NCBI RefSeq assembly: GCF_029369745.1
Contig: NZ_CP120210.1
Location: 5,642,001 to 5,706,000 of the forward strand
Direction of reading: 5' to 3'
Origin: Amycolatopsis sp. QT-25
GTDB lineage: Bacteria > Actinomycetota > Actinomycetes > Mycobacteriales > Pseudonocardiaceae
DNA length: 64,000 bases
Below are positions 8,645 to 17,870 of this stretch, piece by piece. Under the pieces are notes generated by a model, which worked only from the letters and a program-made list of their open reading frames with translations, was not told the DNA's origin and searched no databases. Each line of letters opens with the position of its first letter. Positions within the stretch are counted from its first letter, which is position 1. A program made the translations under genes and the position numbers.

Positions 8645-9424
8645 TCAGACGGAAGCCGGGCGGTAGACACTGACCTTCGCCAGGCCGTTGATGTCCGCTT
8701 CGACGATGCCGTGGTTGTAGAGCAGCCCGCCCTCGCCGGCGATGCCGATGATCGGCTCGCGGTCGGAGAACAGGAGCGGTTCGACCACGACGACGTCACC
8801 GCTGTGCACCCCGCCGGGTACGTCGCCGAAAGTGCGCGCCGTGCCCGCGTAGACCTCGATGACCCCGACCCGCGCCTGGTTGTCGGCGTCGCCTGCCAGC
8901 CAGTCGTTGAAGTCCGAGACGCCGTGGAACCGGGTGTCGGTGATCGGGTGGTCGCCGAGCTGCCCCAGCCGCGCGTCCCCCAGGTAGCGCAGTACGTTGC
9001 CGACCGAAGACGGCTCGCCCGCGCCGCCGGCGCTGTCGTTGATGGCGAGCGTCGCCAGTTCGGCGGCGTGCGAATTCCCCCAGATCGATGACGACGCCGA
9101 GCCGGCGCCGCCGCCGGGACGGCCGCCGTAGCCGCCCGCGACCGCCTCGTCGGCGGCCTGGTAGGCGTCGGCGCTGCTCTTGATGAAGCCGTTGATCTGC
9201 TGCAGTAGCTGCAGGAGGGTGCGGACCGCGACCACCTGCTGGCTCTGCATGGCCGTGTTGGCCGCCGCCACCGCGCTGCCGAAGGTGGCGAACGACATCG
9301 GCTGCAGGACGGTGCGTTCGAGGTCGCCGACGACATTGATGCCCTGCATGATGATGCCGCCCAGGTTCCCGACCGTCGAGCGCATGGCCTCGGGCTCCGC
9401 CCGGTACTCGCCCGTGCCGACCAT
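8645..9424 (-). CDS. Putative ESX substrate with WXG100-like head and unknown C-terminal domain
   Basis: 259 aa from ATG 9424, preceded by GAAGGAGAG. Residues 1-100 are helical, like an ESX helical hairpin but without a clear W-x-G. A Gly-rich linker (about 100-115) leads to a C-terminal domain of about 140 residues with GDVVVV and GIAGEGGLLYNHG. That tail loosely recalls the closing strands of NlpC/P60 or CHAP papain-like domains, but the protein contains no cysteine, so a cysteine peptidase is excluded. It is the first gene of a leftward run reaching eccD and is divergent from eccC, sharing a 155-bp promoter region. Confidence 0.7.
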   Translation of the reverse strand: MVGTGEYRAEPEAMRSTVGNLGGIIMQGINVVGDLERTVLQPMSFATFGSAVAAANTAMQSQQVVAVRTLLQLLQQINGFIKSSADAYQAADEAVAGGYGGRPGGGAGSASSSIWGNSHAAELATLAINDSAGGAGEPSSVGNVLRYLGDARLGQLGDHPITDTRFHGVSDFNDWLAGDADNQARVGVIEVYAGTARTFGDVPGGVHSGDVVVVEPLLFSDREPIIGIAGEGGLLYNHGIVEADINGLAKVSVYRPASV

Positions 9425-9579
9425 GACTCTCCTTCTCTCGTTCCCCCACGTCTGCGATTGTTCGAGCAGCGTAAGTTCGCCACCAGACGCGAGCGGACGG
9501 CAAAAGTACCCACCGCAAGGGCGGCCCGAGTGGCCAGAATGATCGGCAGGATTACCCACAAGCGGCCAGAAAGACCCTG
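9425..9579. promoter_or_regulatory. Divergent promoter region between ESX substrate operon and eccC
   Basis: 155 bp separate the start of the leftward 259-aa gene (GAAGGAGAG ribosome site) from the eccC start. Promoters for both directions must lie here or in the gene ends; no strong canonical -35/-10 pair was recognised by eye. Confidence 0.4.
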
Positions 9580-12500
9580 ATGAGCACCACTCGCGACCGC
9601 CTGCCGGCCCTGGGCGAGCAGCCCGGTGAAATCGTCCTGCAGTCCCCGCCGATGCTGCCGAAGGGCTCGTCCGGCGGAGCCATGCAGCTGCTGATGTTCA
9701 TGCCGATGATGCTGGGCATGGGCGCGATGTCGTTCGTCTACATCGGACGCGACGGCGGGGTGATGACCTACATCTTCGGCGCGTTGTTCCTCACCGCGAT
9801 GGTGGGCATGGTGGTGATGTCGCTCGGGCGCGGTGGCGCGGCGAAGAAGGCGCAGATCAACGAGGAACGCCGGGACTACCAACGGTATCTGACCGGTCTG
9901 CGCGGCCAGGTCCGGGAGATCGCGGACAACCAGCGCGCGGCGATGGCGGCGTTGCAACCCGACCCGGCCGATCTGTGGGCGTACATCGAGACGGGGAGGC
10001 TGTGGGATCGCCGCCGGTCCGACCCGCAGTTCGGGCAGGTGCGCGTCGGGACGGGGCCGCAGCGGCTCGCGACGCCGTTGAGGGCACCGCAGACCGTGCC
10101 GCTGGAAGACCTCGACCCGGTGTGCTCGACGAACCTCAAGCACTTCATCCGGACCTATTCGACGGTCGACGGACTCCCGGTCGCGGTCTCGCTGCGGTCG
10201 TTCGCGCAGGTCAGCCTGTCCGGCCGCCGCCCGGACACGCTCGGGACCGCGCGAGCGCTGCTGACCCAGCTCGCGACCTTCCATTCACCCGGTGACCTGC
10301 GGATCGCGCTCTGCGTCAACACCGACCGGCTGCACGACTGGGAATGGGCGAAGTGGCTGCCGCACGTGGCCTCCACCGCCGCCGACGCCGCCGGTCCGCG
10401 ACGGCTCGTCGACGCCGACTCGGGGAAGCTCGCCGACCTCCTCGGTCCCGACCTCGGCGACCGGCCGGCGTTCACCCGCCGGCCGGATTCGCGGCCGGAC
10501 CTGCCCCACGTCGTCGTCATCGTCGACGGCGGGCACACCCTCGGCGACACGCGGCTCGTCGCCGAAGAGGGCAGGCTCGGCGTCACCGTGGTGGAGATCG
10601 GCACGGAGCAGCCGCGGTCGGTGTCGTCGGAACGGCTGCTGAGCCTGCACATGAGCCCGGAGCAGCTCGGGATGGTCGTCGGCGACGGATCGGAGCAGCG
10701 GCTCGGTTTCCTCGGCCTGCCGGACACCTTGGACCGCGGTGCCGCCGAAGCGCTGGCACGGATGCTGACACCGCTGTTCCAGGGGGCGGCGGTGGTCAGC
10801 GAGGCACCGATGTCGGCGACGTTCGGGCTGGCCGGGCTGCTCGGCATCGGCGACCCGCGCGACACCGACACGGCCGTCACCTGGGCGCCGCGGTCCGCGC
10901 GCGACCGGCTGCGGATCCCGCTGGGCGTCAACCCCGAGGGCAGGCCGGTCGAGCTCGACCTGAAGGAATCGGCCGAAGGCGGGATGGGCCCGCACGGGCT
11001 GGTCATCGGCGCGACCGGATCCGGCAAGAGCGAACTCCTGCGGACGCTGGTCACCGCGCTCGCCGTCACACATTCCTCGGAGAAGCTGAACCTCGCGCTG
11101 ATCGACTTCAAGGGTGGCGCGACCTTCGCCGGGATGACCGGGCTGCCGCACACCTGCGCCGTCATCACCAACCTGTCCGACGATCTCGCGCTGGTCGACC
11201 GCATGGCGGACGCGCTGAACGGCGAACTGCTGCGGCGTCAGGAACTCCTGCACGCCGCCGGGAACTACGCGTCGGTGCGGGACTACGAAAAGGCCAGGGA
11301 AGCCGGCGTCAACCTGCGGCCGTTGCCGTCGCTGCTGGTGATCATCGACGAATTCAGCGAGCTGCTGTCCTCGCGGCCGGAGTTCATCGACCTGTTCGTC
11401 GCGATCGGGCGGCTGGGGCGAAGTCTCGGGATCCACCTGCTGCTGGCTTCGCAGCGGCTGGAAGAGGGACGGCTGCGCGGCCTGGATTCGCATCTGTCGT
11501 ACCGGATCGGCCTGCGGACGTTCTCCGCGTCGGAGAGCCGCGCCGTGCTGGGTGTCGCCGACGCCTATCAGCTGCCGCCCGTGCCGGGTTCGGCGTACCT
11601 GAAGTCCGACAACGACACCCTCATCCGGCTCAAGGCCGCGTACGTCTCGGGGGAACTGCCACCGCGCAGCAAGATCGTGCGCAAGGACGGCCGGAGCCTC
11701 GGCCTGATGCCGTTCACGCTGGCACCGGTGGAGATCCCGGTGACCGTCGAGGCCGAAGAGCCGGTCGAAAAGGGGACGGGCGAGACGATCATCGGCGCGA
11801 TGATCTCGCGGCTCGAAGGCAAGGGGCCGGAGGCGCACCAGATCTGGCTTCCGCCGCTGGCCGAACCGCCCACCTTGGACCAGCTCCTGCCACCGCTCGG
11901 CGAAGACCCGGCACGCGGCCTGTGCCCACTGGGCTGGGGCGGCAACGGCAAGCTGATGATCCCGGTCGCCCTGGTGGACAAGCCCTTCGAGCAGCGACGC
12001 GACATGCTGTGGGCCGATTTCTCCGGCGCGGCCGGGCACGCGCTGATCGTCGGGGCGCCGCAGAGCGGCAAGAGCACGCTGATGCGCGACATCGCCGCGA
12101 TGCTCGCGCTCACCCACACGCCGGAAGAGGTCCAGCTGTTCGTGCTGGACATGGGCGGTGGCGCGCTGGCGCCGATCGCCGGGCTGCCCCACGTGTCCGG
12201 CTACGCGACCAGGCGCGACGCCCAGCGCTGCCGTCGGGTGGTGGCGGAGCTGACGACCCTGCTCGAACAGCGCGAGGAGTTCTTCTCCGCCAACGGGATC
12301 GAGTCGATCACGACGTTCCGCCAGCGGCGTGCGGAGTTCCGGGAGAGCACGGAAGGCCGCGAATTCGGCGACGTCTTCCTGTTCGTGGACAACTGGACCA
12401 CGATCCGCCAGGAATACGAGCAACTGGAGGAGCAGATCACCAGTCTGGCCTCGCGCGGGCTCGGTTTCGGCATCCACGTCGTCGTCTCGATCAACCAGTG

Positions 12501-13521
12501 GATGGGCATGCGGGCGCCGCTGCGCGACGCGATCGGCACCAAACTCGAACTGCGGCTCGGTGAGCCGGCGGATTCGCTGATCGACCGCAAGATCGCGCAG
12601 AACGTCCCCGCCGACCGGCCGGGGCGCGGGCTGACCGCGGACAAGCTCCACTTCCTCGCGGCACTGCCGCGGATCGACTCGGACCAACGGCCGGACACCG
12701 TCGGCGCCGGTGGCCTGGAGCTGAACCGCCGGATCTCCGCCGCCTGGAAGGGCAAACCGGCACCGGCCGTACGGTTGCTGCCGCCCGAGGTCCCGCTCGA
12801 CTCGCTGGAGGCCGGGCCGCGCAAGCAGATCACGCTCGGCATCGCGGAATCGAATCTGCGGCCGGTGTACCTCGACTTCGCCACCGAACCGCACTTCCTG
12901 GCCTTCGGTGACGTGGAATCCGGCAAGAGTTCGCTCCTGCGCGCGATCGGGCAGGGCATCGTGTCGAAGTATTCGGCGGAAGAGGCCGCGATCATCGTCG
13001 CCGACTATCGGCGAGGGATGCTGGGCGCGGTGCCGGATTCGCATCTGCTCGGCTACGCGGGCTCCGAAACCGTACTGACCGGGCTGATCGACCAGTGCCA
13101 GCAGGCCATGCGGAACCGGCTCCCCGGCGCGGACGTCACGCCGGATCAGTTGCGGAACCGGTCCTGGTGGCGGGGCCCGGAACTGTTCGTCCTCGTCGAC
13201 GACTACGAAATGGTCGCCACCGTGGGCCGCAACCCGTTGCTGCCGCTGCTGGAATTCCTGCCGCAGGCGCGGGACATCGGGCTCCACCTCGTCCTCGCGC
13301 GCGGCAGCGGCGGTGCCGGGCGGTCCCTGTTCGAGCCGGTGCTGCAACGGATCCGCGAGCTGGGTTCCCCCGGCCTCGTGATGTCCGGATCGCGGGACGA
13401 AGGGGCACTGCTCGGCGAGGTCAAACCGGGGCCGCAGCCCGCCGGGCGGGGCGTGCTGGTCTCACGGCGGCACGGGACGGGGCTGGTCCAGGTGGCCTGG
13501 ACGAAGCCGGTGGAGGACTGA
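9580..13521 (+). CDS. eccC: Type VII secretion ATPase EccC (fused EccCa/EccCb)
   Basis: 1313 aa, the length of a fused EccC. Two membrane helices near residues 38-90 are followed by three FtsK/SpoIIIE ATPase domains with Walker A motifs GATGSGKSE (about residue 480), GAPQSGKST (about 825) and GDVESGKSS (about 1110), and a Walker B in LLVIIDEFSELL (about 585). EccC powers export and recognises the C-terminal signal of WXG100 partners on its last ATPase domain. In some genomes the protein is split into two genes; here it is one. It is separated from eccB/D/E and faces the substrate operon on its left. Confidence 0.97.
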   Translation: MSTTRDRLPALGEQPGEIVLQSPPMLPKGSSGGAMQLLMFMPMMLGMGAMSFVYIGRDGGVMTYIFGALFLTAMVGMVVMSLGRGGAAKKAQINEERRDYQRYLTGLRGQVREIADNQRAAMAALQPDPADLWAYIETGRLWDRRRSDPQFGQVRVGTGPQRLATPLRAPQTVPLEDLDPVCSTNLKHFIRTYSTVDGLPVAVSLRSFAQVSLSGRRPDTLGTARALLTQLATFHSPGDLRIALCVNTDRLHDWEWAKWLPHVASTAADAAGPRRLVDADSGKLADLLGPDLGDRPAFTRRPDSRPDLPHVVVIVDGGHTLGDTRLVAEEGRLGVTVVEIGTEQPRSVSSERLLSLHMSPEQLGMVVGDGSEQRLGFLGLPDTLDRGAAEALARMLTPLFQGAAVVSEAPMSATFGLAGLLGIGDPRDTDTAVTWAPRSARDRLRIPLGVNPEGRPVELDLKESAEGGMGPHGLVIGATGSGKSELLRTLVTALAVTHSSEKLNLALIDFKGGATFAGMTGLPHTCAVITNLSDDLALVDRMADALNGELLRRQELLHAAGNYASVRDYEKAREAGVNLRPLPSLLVIIDEFSELLSSRPEFIDLFVAIGRLGRSLGIHLLLASQRLEEGRLRGLDSHLSYRIGLRTFSASESRAVLGVADAYQLPPVPGSAYLKSDNDTLIRLKAAYVSGELPPRSKIVRKDGRSLGLMPFTLAPVEIPVTVEAEEPVEKGTGETIIGAMISRLEGKGPEAHQIWLPPLAEPPTLDQLLPPLGEDPARGLCPLGWGGNGKLMIPVALVDKPFEQRRDMLWADFSGAAGHALIVGAPQSGKSTLMRDIAAMLALTHTPEEVQLFVLDMGGGALAPIAGLPHVSGYATRRDAQRCRRVVAELTTLLEQREEFFSANGIESITTFRQRRAEFRESTEGREFGDVFLFVDNWTTIRQEYEQLEEQITSLASRGLGFGIHVVVSINQWMGMRAPLRDAIGTKLELRLGEPADSLIDRKIAQNVPADRPGRGLTADKLHFLAALPRIDSDQRPDTVGAGGLELNRRISAAWKGKPAPAVRLLPPEVPLDSLEAGPRKQITLGIAESNLRPVYLDFATEPHFLAFGDVESGKSSLLRAIGQGIVSKYSAEEAAIIVADYRRGMLGAVPDSHLLGYAGSETVLTGLIDQCQQAMRNRLPGADVTPDQLRNRSWWRGPELFVLVDDYEMVATVGRNPLLPLLEFLPQARDIGLHLVLARGSGGAGRSLFEPVLQRIRELGSPGLVMSGSRDEGALLGEVKPGPQPAGRGVLVSRRHGTGLVQVAWTKPVED

Positions 13522-13627
13522 CACCTCGGGTGCGCCTGTCGGGCGGATCGGCCTGTGGCACGTCACGATCGCGTCATCGTTTCCGGTGAAGACAGCCGGT
13601 GTGCAGCCCTGCGTCGCCCCAGCGGAG

Positions 13628-14149
13628 TCACCCGAGCCGGGCGGCGATCTCCCGGGCACAGGCCAAGGCTTCGTTCGCTCCCGTGTCCACTTCGAAGTCG
13701 TACTCGACGCCTCGATGCACGATTTCGGCCTGCGCCTCCGCCATCCCCGTGACCCGATTCCCCCGCGCCATCTCCCGCCCGGCGGCCACGGCGCCGTCAC
13801 ACCGGACCCCGACCCACCGGACCTCGAGTCCCTCCAGCGCGTCACGCCACCGCTGCTGCGACGCGGCCCCGCCAAGGAACACATCGTCGACGATGACCCG
13901 TGCCCCCGACCGGGCCATTGCCGCGACACCGGCCATCCACGCGTTCTCGAGCCGCCGAAAACCGGATCCGACGCTCACGCCACCGTCCGCCGCGAAGTCG
14001 ATCCCGTCGTCCACCGTGGACGGCATGGCGTCGATCAAGGTGTCCACGCCGAGGGTGAGCCAGGGATCCGGCGACACCGCCTGCAGGCACCTGGCGATCC
14101 CCGACTTACCCGAACTGGAGCCGCCGTTCAGCACGATCACTGTCGTCAC
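13628..14149 (-). CDS. Chloramphenicol 3-O-phosphotransferase-like kinase
   Basis: 173 aa. A P-loop GGSSSGKS at residues 9-16, GVDTLIDAMP (putative catalytic Asp about 36), DDVFLGGAASQQRW and GVRCDGAVAAGRE closely match the chloramphenicol phosphotransferase of Streptomyces venezuelae as I remember it, including overall length. That enzyme transfers the gamma phosphate of ATP to the 3-hydroxyl of chloramphenicol, inactivating it. It is a single gene on the minus strand between eccC and a secreted protease, with no coupling to either. It may give intrinsic chloramphenicol resistance, but a kinase for another small molecule cannot be excluded. Confidence 0.85.
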   Translation of the reverse strand: MTTVIVLNGGSSSGKSGIARCLQAVSPDPWLTLGVDTLIDAMPSTVDDGIDFAADGGVSVGSGFRRLENAWMAGVAAMARSGARVIVDDVFLGGAASQQRWRDALEGLEVRWVGVRCDGAVAAGREMARGNRVTGMAEAQAEIVHRGVEYDFEVDTGANEALACAREIAARLG

Positions 14150-14420
14150 GCGAGCACTCTAGACGCTGACAGGCGAGAAATGCCCGAGGATTTCGGATAC
14201 GACGGACGTCCACGGCGAAGAGGAAGCATCCACCCGATTCCGGAATTCGTTTGGCAGCTCGTTTCCCCCAAGACGTCGGCCCGCCCACCCGGACGGCCCA
14301 CTACTTTCCTCGCATCGCTTACCGACTTCGGTAGGTTACAAAAGCCCTTACCGCCGCCTAACTTGGTGAAACCGTTTCCTCTCGGAACGAACTCCCCGAC
14401 GCAGGCCGAAGGGCGTATTC

Positions 14421-15125
14421 ATGCGTATGTCCGAAATCTTCGCCGCGGTGGCAAGCGCCGCCGCGGCGCTGACCCTCGCCGCCACTCCCGCCGCGAACGC
14501 GGGCCAGGACATCATCGGCGGCGGCACCGTGAGTTCCGCGCCGTGGGGCGCCCAGATCTACTGGGACGACGCCACCGCGTTCGGCGGCTTCAACTGCTCC
14601 GGCACGATCATCGCTCCCCAGTGGGTGCTCACCGCGAAGCACTGTCTCAACAAGCCCGGCATGCACGTCAAGGTCGGCGACGTCAGCCTGAACCAGGGCA
14701 CCGAGGCGGACGTCGACCAGCAGAAGGCGGCCCCGAGCGGTGACATCGCCCTGCTGCACCTCACGACCGCGGTGAGCACGACGTACATGAAGCTCGGCAC
14801 CGCGAACCCGGCCAAGGGCACCACGAACCAGATCTACGGCTGGGGCCGCACACAGGGCAGCAACCCGCCGTCGAGCGTCCTGAAGACGGCCAACGTCCGC
14901 ATCACCGGCACCAGCAGCGACGCGTACGGCGGCCAGGCCATCGCCAGCGTCGGTGTCAACGGTTCGGCCTGGCACGGCGACTCCGGTGGCCCGCAGCTTT
15001 CGAACGGCGTCCAGGTCGGTGTCTGCTCGACCGGCAGCAACTCCGGCACGAACCCGCAGGGCACCCAGAACTACACCAGCGTCGCGGCGAGCCGCAACTG
15101 GATCCGCACCACCGCGGGAGTCTGA
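14421..15125 (+). CDS. Secreted trypsin-like serine protease (S1 family)
   Basis: 234 aa with a Sec signal peptide (hydrophobic stretch about 8-25, likely cleaved after ANA at about 27). The mature part starts GQDIIGGG and carries the chymotrypsin-fold triad: His74 (TAKHC), Asp108 (DIALLHL) and Ser188 (GDSGGP). Cys59 and Cys75 fit the conserved disulfide next to the His. There is no long propeptide or extra domain, so it resembles small actinobacterial trypsins rather than streptogrisins. The gene stands alone inside the T7SS region, with 271 bp of upstream non-coding sequence. Confidence 0.92.
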   Translation: MRMSEIFAAVASAAAALTLAATPAANAGQDIIGGGTVSSAPWGAQIYWDDATAFGGFNCSGTIIAPQWVLTAKHCLNKPGMHVKVGDVSLNQGTEADVDQQKAAPSGDIALLHLTTAVSTTYMKLGTANPAKGTTNQIYGWGRTQGSNPPSSVLKTANVRITGTSSDAYGGQAIASVGVNGSAWHGDSGGPQLSNGVQVGVCSTGSNSGTNPQGTQNYTSVAASRNWIRTTAGV

Positions 15126-15245
15126 CACCGGTACGCGGCCCAGCCGGTCGTGAGCGGCGGTTCGGGTTCTGTTGCGGGGTAGGGCAAACGTGTCAGGCCG
15201 CCAACTTCGAATGGCCCGATCGCCTGGGTCCGGCACACCCACGAC

Positions 15246-15265
15246 CGTCCACAAAGGACGTTTTT
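15246..15265 (+). terminator. Rho-independent terminator candidate
   Basis: A short hairpin (CGTCC at 15246-15250, loop ACAAA, GGACG at 15256-15260) is followed by five T residues, 120 bp after the serine protease stop. The stem is only 5 bp, so confidence is modest. Confidence 0.4.
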
Positions 15266-15364
15266 GCTGTCGGCGCCGTTTCGAGCCATGCGCACCGCGT
15301 TAGTGAGAGGTAAGTCGACCTGTCGCGCGTAGGGCGTGTGGTCGCTCTGCATGGGCGGTTTGCT

Positions 15365-15419
15365 GTCCGTGAAGGCCTCCTTGAGGGACCCAGGGTTCCT
15401 CAAGGAGGCCTTCACGGAC
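15365..15419. repeat. Palindromic repeat (GTCCGTGAAGG family)
   Basis: 22-bp perfect arms (15365-15386 and 15398-15419, ends GTCCGTGAAGGCC) around an 11-nt loop containing CCCAGGG. It lies in the 377-bp gap 15126-15502 between the convergent protease and lipoprotein genes; nothing else gene-like is seen in that gap. A close relative with the same outer arm and loop is split by an insertion sequence at 46676-47987, and a half copy lies at 61851-61874. Probable bidirectional terminator. Confidence 0.8.
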
Positions 15420-15502
15420 TTGCCACCCACACGATAGAGCGCCTTACCCCTCGATAACCGAAACGCCTCTCACGACCAGCTCGCGCTCCCTACCTCGAAC
15501 TC

Positions 15503-16255
15503 TCAGGCGCACTTCGACTTCGAGTCGACCATCGACACCGAGCCGACCTTCTCCCCGGTGACGGTGAACTCGTAGACCCAGTCCGGCTTCCCGTCGACAG
15601 GCACCTGGAACCGGCCGTTGTCGCCGACCTTCAGACCCTTGGCGTCGTAGGCCGTCTTGAGCTCCACCAGCGACGAACCGGCGCCGATCCCTTCCGCCGT
15701 CTTCGCGTCCGAAGGGGCGGCGAGTTCACGCAGCCCGTTCTTGCCGAACGAGGCGCCACCGGCGGCCACGAAGGCCTTGTCGCGTTCCTCCCGCTTGCCC
15801 GCCAGATCAGCGGACGCCTGAGCGGCGTCGGCGAACAGCCGGGTGTCCTTGGCGGACTTCTCCGCCGCCTTGGCGCTCTCCTCCGCGGAGGCGCCTGGCT
15901 TCGGCTCCGGATCGGCCTGAAGTTCGTCGGCCTTCCTGTTCAGATCCTTGGCCTTGGTCTCCGCGTCGGCTTCCGCCTTCATCCGCGCCGGGTCGGGTGC
16001 CGGGCCGCCCGCGTAGGAGAAGTCGGCGCAACCATCCAAAGTCGACGTCGGTGCCGTGGCGAGCTTCCCGCCCGCCAGCGCGGCGTCCTTGGCCATTCCC
16101 GGCGTCAGCCCGCGATATCCCGCCGGGCCGAAAAACTCCGGTGCCACTGAAGCGCCCTTTTCAGGCGAAGCCGGCGAGCAAGCCACCCCGCCGATCACCA
16201 CCGCCGCCGCGAGCACCACGCCCGGAAGCCGACGGCCAGTCCACGTTCGCTGCAC
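15503..16255 (-). CDS. Putative lipoprotein with charged helical region
   Basis: 250 aa. The start is GTG at 16255, chosen because AAGGGGG lies 6 bp upstream and because it puts a signal sequence (RTWTGRRLPGVVLAAAVVIGG) at the N-terminus, ending in GVAC, a slightly atypical lipobox. The middle part (about 85-165) is rich in Ala, Glu and Lys and probably forms a coiled coil. The C-terminal ~75 residues are predicted beta-rich (WVYEFTVTGEKVGSVSMVD). The family is not recognised. It lies 68 bp downstream of a membrane protein gene on the same strand. Confidence 0.75.
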   Translation of the reverse strand: MQRTWTGRRLPGVVLAAAVVIGGVACSPASPEKGASVAPEFFGPAGYRGLTPGMAKDAALAGGKLATAPTSTLDGCADFSYAGGPAPDPARMKAEADAETKAKDLNRKADELQADPEPKPGASAEESAKAAEKSAKDTRLFADAAQASADLAGKREERDKAFVAAGGASFGKNGLRELAAPSDAKTAEGIGAGSSLVELKTAYDAKGLKVGDNGRFQVPVDGKPDWVYEFTVTGEKVGSVSMVDSKSKCA

Positions 16256-16323
16256 GTTTTCCCCCTTCTTCACCCCGAAAGCTATCGGATCGCGATGAAG
16301 GCCACGGGCGGGCTTCGGCGAAG

Positions 16324-17277
16324 TCACCTCAGCTGATGCATCGGCCGCCGCGTCCGGAGTGAAAGGGCCGAACCCGCGGCCACGACGGCGATGATCCCGG
16401 CGCCCGCGACCAGCGTCCAGAAATCGGGATGCACGATGGACTGCCCGCGCTGGGCCTGCCAGGTGAGCAGTACCAGCAGCCCCGCGAAGCCCACCGAAGC
16501 GGTCCGGACCAGATTCCGCCGCACGAAGTCCGATTCGAGCACCGGATACCGCCGGGCGAGCTTGAGCAGCCCGAAAGCGACCAGCGGCAACGCCTGGATC
16601 GCGTGGATGCCGAAGAAATGCGGGATCCGCATGTCCCCGCCCACGGTGCTCCAGCCCAGCACCGGCAGGCCCGGGCCGCCGTCGGGTACGCCGACCGCGT
16701 GGGCACCGACCATCGACGGCCGTTCGCCGGAGCGGAACTGGGCCCTCTGCTGTTCGTTCGGCCCGAACATCAGCAGCGCGATCCCGATGCCGGCGACGGA
16801 CAACGCGGCACCCGCGCGCAACGCGGAGTTCATCGCCCGGTCAGGAAGACGTTGGAACAGCAAGAGAACCGCGATGGCCGCCGTCGCCCCCCATCCGGTG
16901 AAGGCGCCGTTCGCGACCATGTTGTTGATCCACTGGTCGGCCGGGGTCGCCTGGTTGAAGTGGAGTGTCCGGCCGCGGACGATGATCTGCCAGAACAGCA
17001 GCGCCATGTCCAGGCCGAGGCCGGCCGCGAACACCGTCCCGAGCCACCAGCCGAGCCGTTCGCCCAGGGTGAGCTGCCGGATCAGCCAGGCCAGCGTCAC
17101 CGCGTACAGCCCCACGGAAATCGTGAACTTGAGCGGTTTGAGCCAGATGGGCGCGTCGACGAGACCGCGATCGTCGAAGACGAGACCGCCGAGCGCGATC
17201 ACCCCGAGCACCGCCATCGCCGCCGCCAAGATCATCAGCGGTCGATGCGGTACTGTCCCGGATCCCCTGTCCATCAT
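16324..17277 (-). CDS. Polytopic membrane protein of unknown function
   Basis: About 317 aa from ATG 17277; a second ATG follows directly, and longer frames would place a hydrophilic Pro-rich stretch ahead of the first helix. Eight or so hydrophobic segments are visible, with the conserved-looking motifs PIWLKPLKFTIS and HFFGIHAIQALPL, which contain His residues within membrane segments. No catalytic motif is recognised. It diverges from the WXG100 operon, with 230 bp between starts. Confidence 0.75.
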   Translation of the reverse strand: MMDRGSGTVPHRPLMILAAAMAVLGVIALGGLVFDDRGLVDAPIWLKPLKFTISVGLYAVTLAWLIRQLTLGERLGWWLGTVFAAGLGLDMALLFWQIIVRGRTLHFNQATPADQWINNMVANGAFTGWGATAAIAVLLLFQRLPDRAMNSALRAGAALSVAGIGIALLMFGPNEQQRAQFRSGERPSMVGAHAVGVPDGGPGLPVLGWSTVGGDMRIPHFFGIHAIQALPLVAFGLLKLARRYPVLESDFVRRNLVRTASVGFAGLLVLLTWQAQRGQSIVHPDFWTLVAGAGIIAVVAAGSALSLRTRRPMHQLR

Positions 17278-17507
17278 GGATTCGAGCGTGCCGGGAGGCT
17301 CCGGTCCGGACACTGGAGCACTCCCCCGCGTCGAGGGTGGGGAAAGCCTTACCGCCGACCTGTGGGTAATAGTGCCGTCACCGCGACCGGCAGTTGTGCC
17401 GTTTGACCGCACCCCCCTCTTTTCTAGCGTGTCCTTCACAAGAGCAGACAGGGCGTCCCCTGGTGCTCACCGGGATTTCCAGCGAGATGAGAGGAGGTGG
17501 CCCATCA

Positions 17508-17849
17508 ATGACCGGTACGGGATATCAGGCAGACGCAGCTGCGATGGCGCGCGCCGTCCAGGGGTTCGAGGAGACCGCGTCGAACGCCAAGACCACGATG
17601 GCCAGCTTGGAGAGCGAGCTGACCCAGACCCTGCACAACTACAAGGGTGACCAGGCGGTCGCGTTCTGGGACCTGCAGCGTCGCCTGCAGGAGAAGATGA
17701 CCATCGCCGTGAACGAGCTCAACACGATGTCGCGCCTCGTGCACGAGAGCAACCGGAACTACAACTCGGGTGACGAGCAGGTCCGGGAAAGCCTGACCGG
17801 GGTCAGCGGAACCGTCGACCAGACCGTGATCCACCGGCTCAACCCCTGA
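17508..17849 (+). CDS. WXG100-family ESX substrate (EsxB/CFP-10 position)
   Basis: 113 aa. The ATG at 17508 has GAGGAGGTGG about 8 bp upstream. The protein is a helical hairpin of WXG100 size; the turn reads NYKGDQAVAFW, so the usual Trp is replaced by Tyr (YKG). The C-terminus carries YNSGDEQVRESL after the second helix, close to the YxxxD/E export signal pattern recognised by EccC. It is first of a pair with the next gene, 21 bp apart. Such pairs form a 1:1 heterodimer that is exported by EccC. Confidence 0.85.
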   Translation: MTGTGYQADAAAMARAVQGFEETASNAKTTMASLESELTQTLHNYKGDQAVAFWDLQRRLQEKMTIAVNELNTMSRLVHESNRNYNSGDEQVRESLTGVSGTVDQTVIHRLNP

Positions 17850-17870
17850 TCCGCGAGAGGACCACCAATC

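Noticed and set aside
10285..13347. Very long open frame on the minus strand opposite eccC
   Set aside because: Composition is Arg/Gly/Asp rich with no fold or motif; it is the antisense shadow of the high-GC eccC coding strand.
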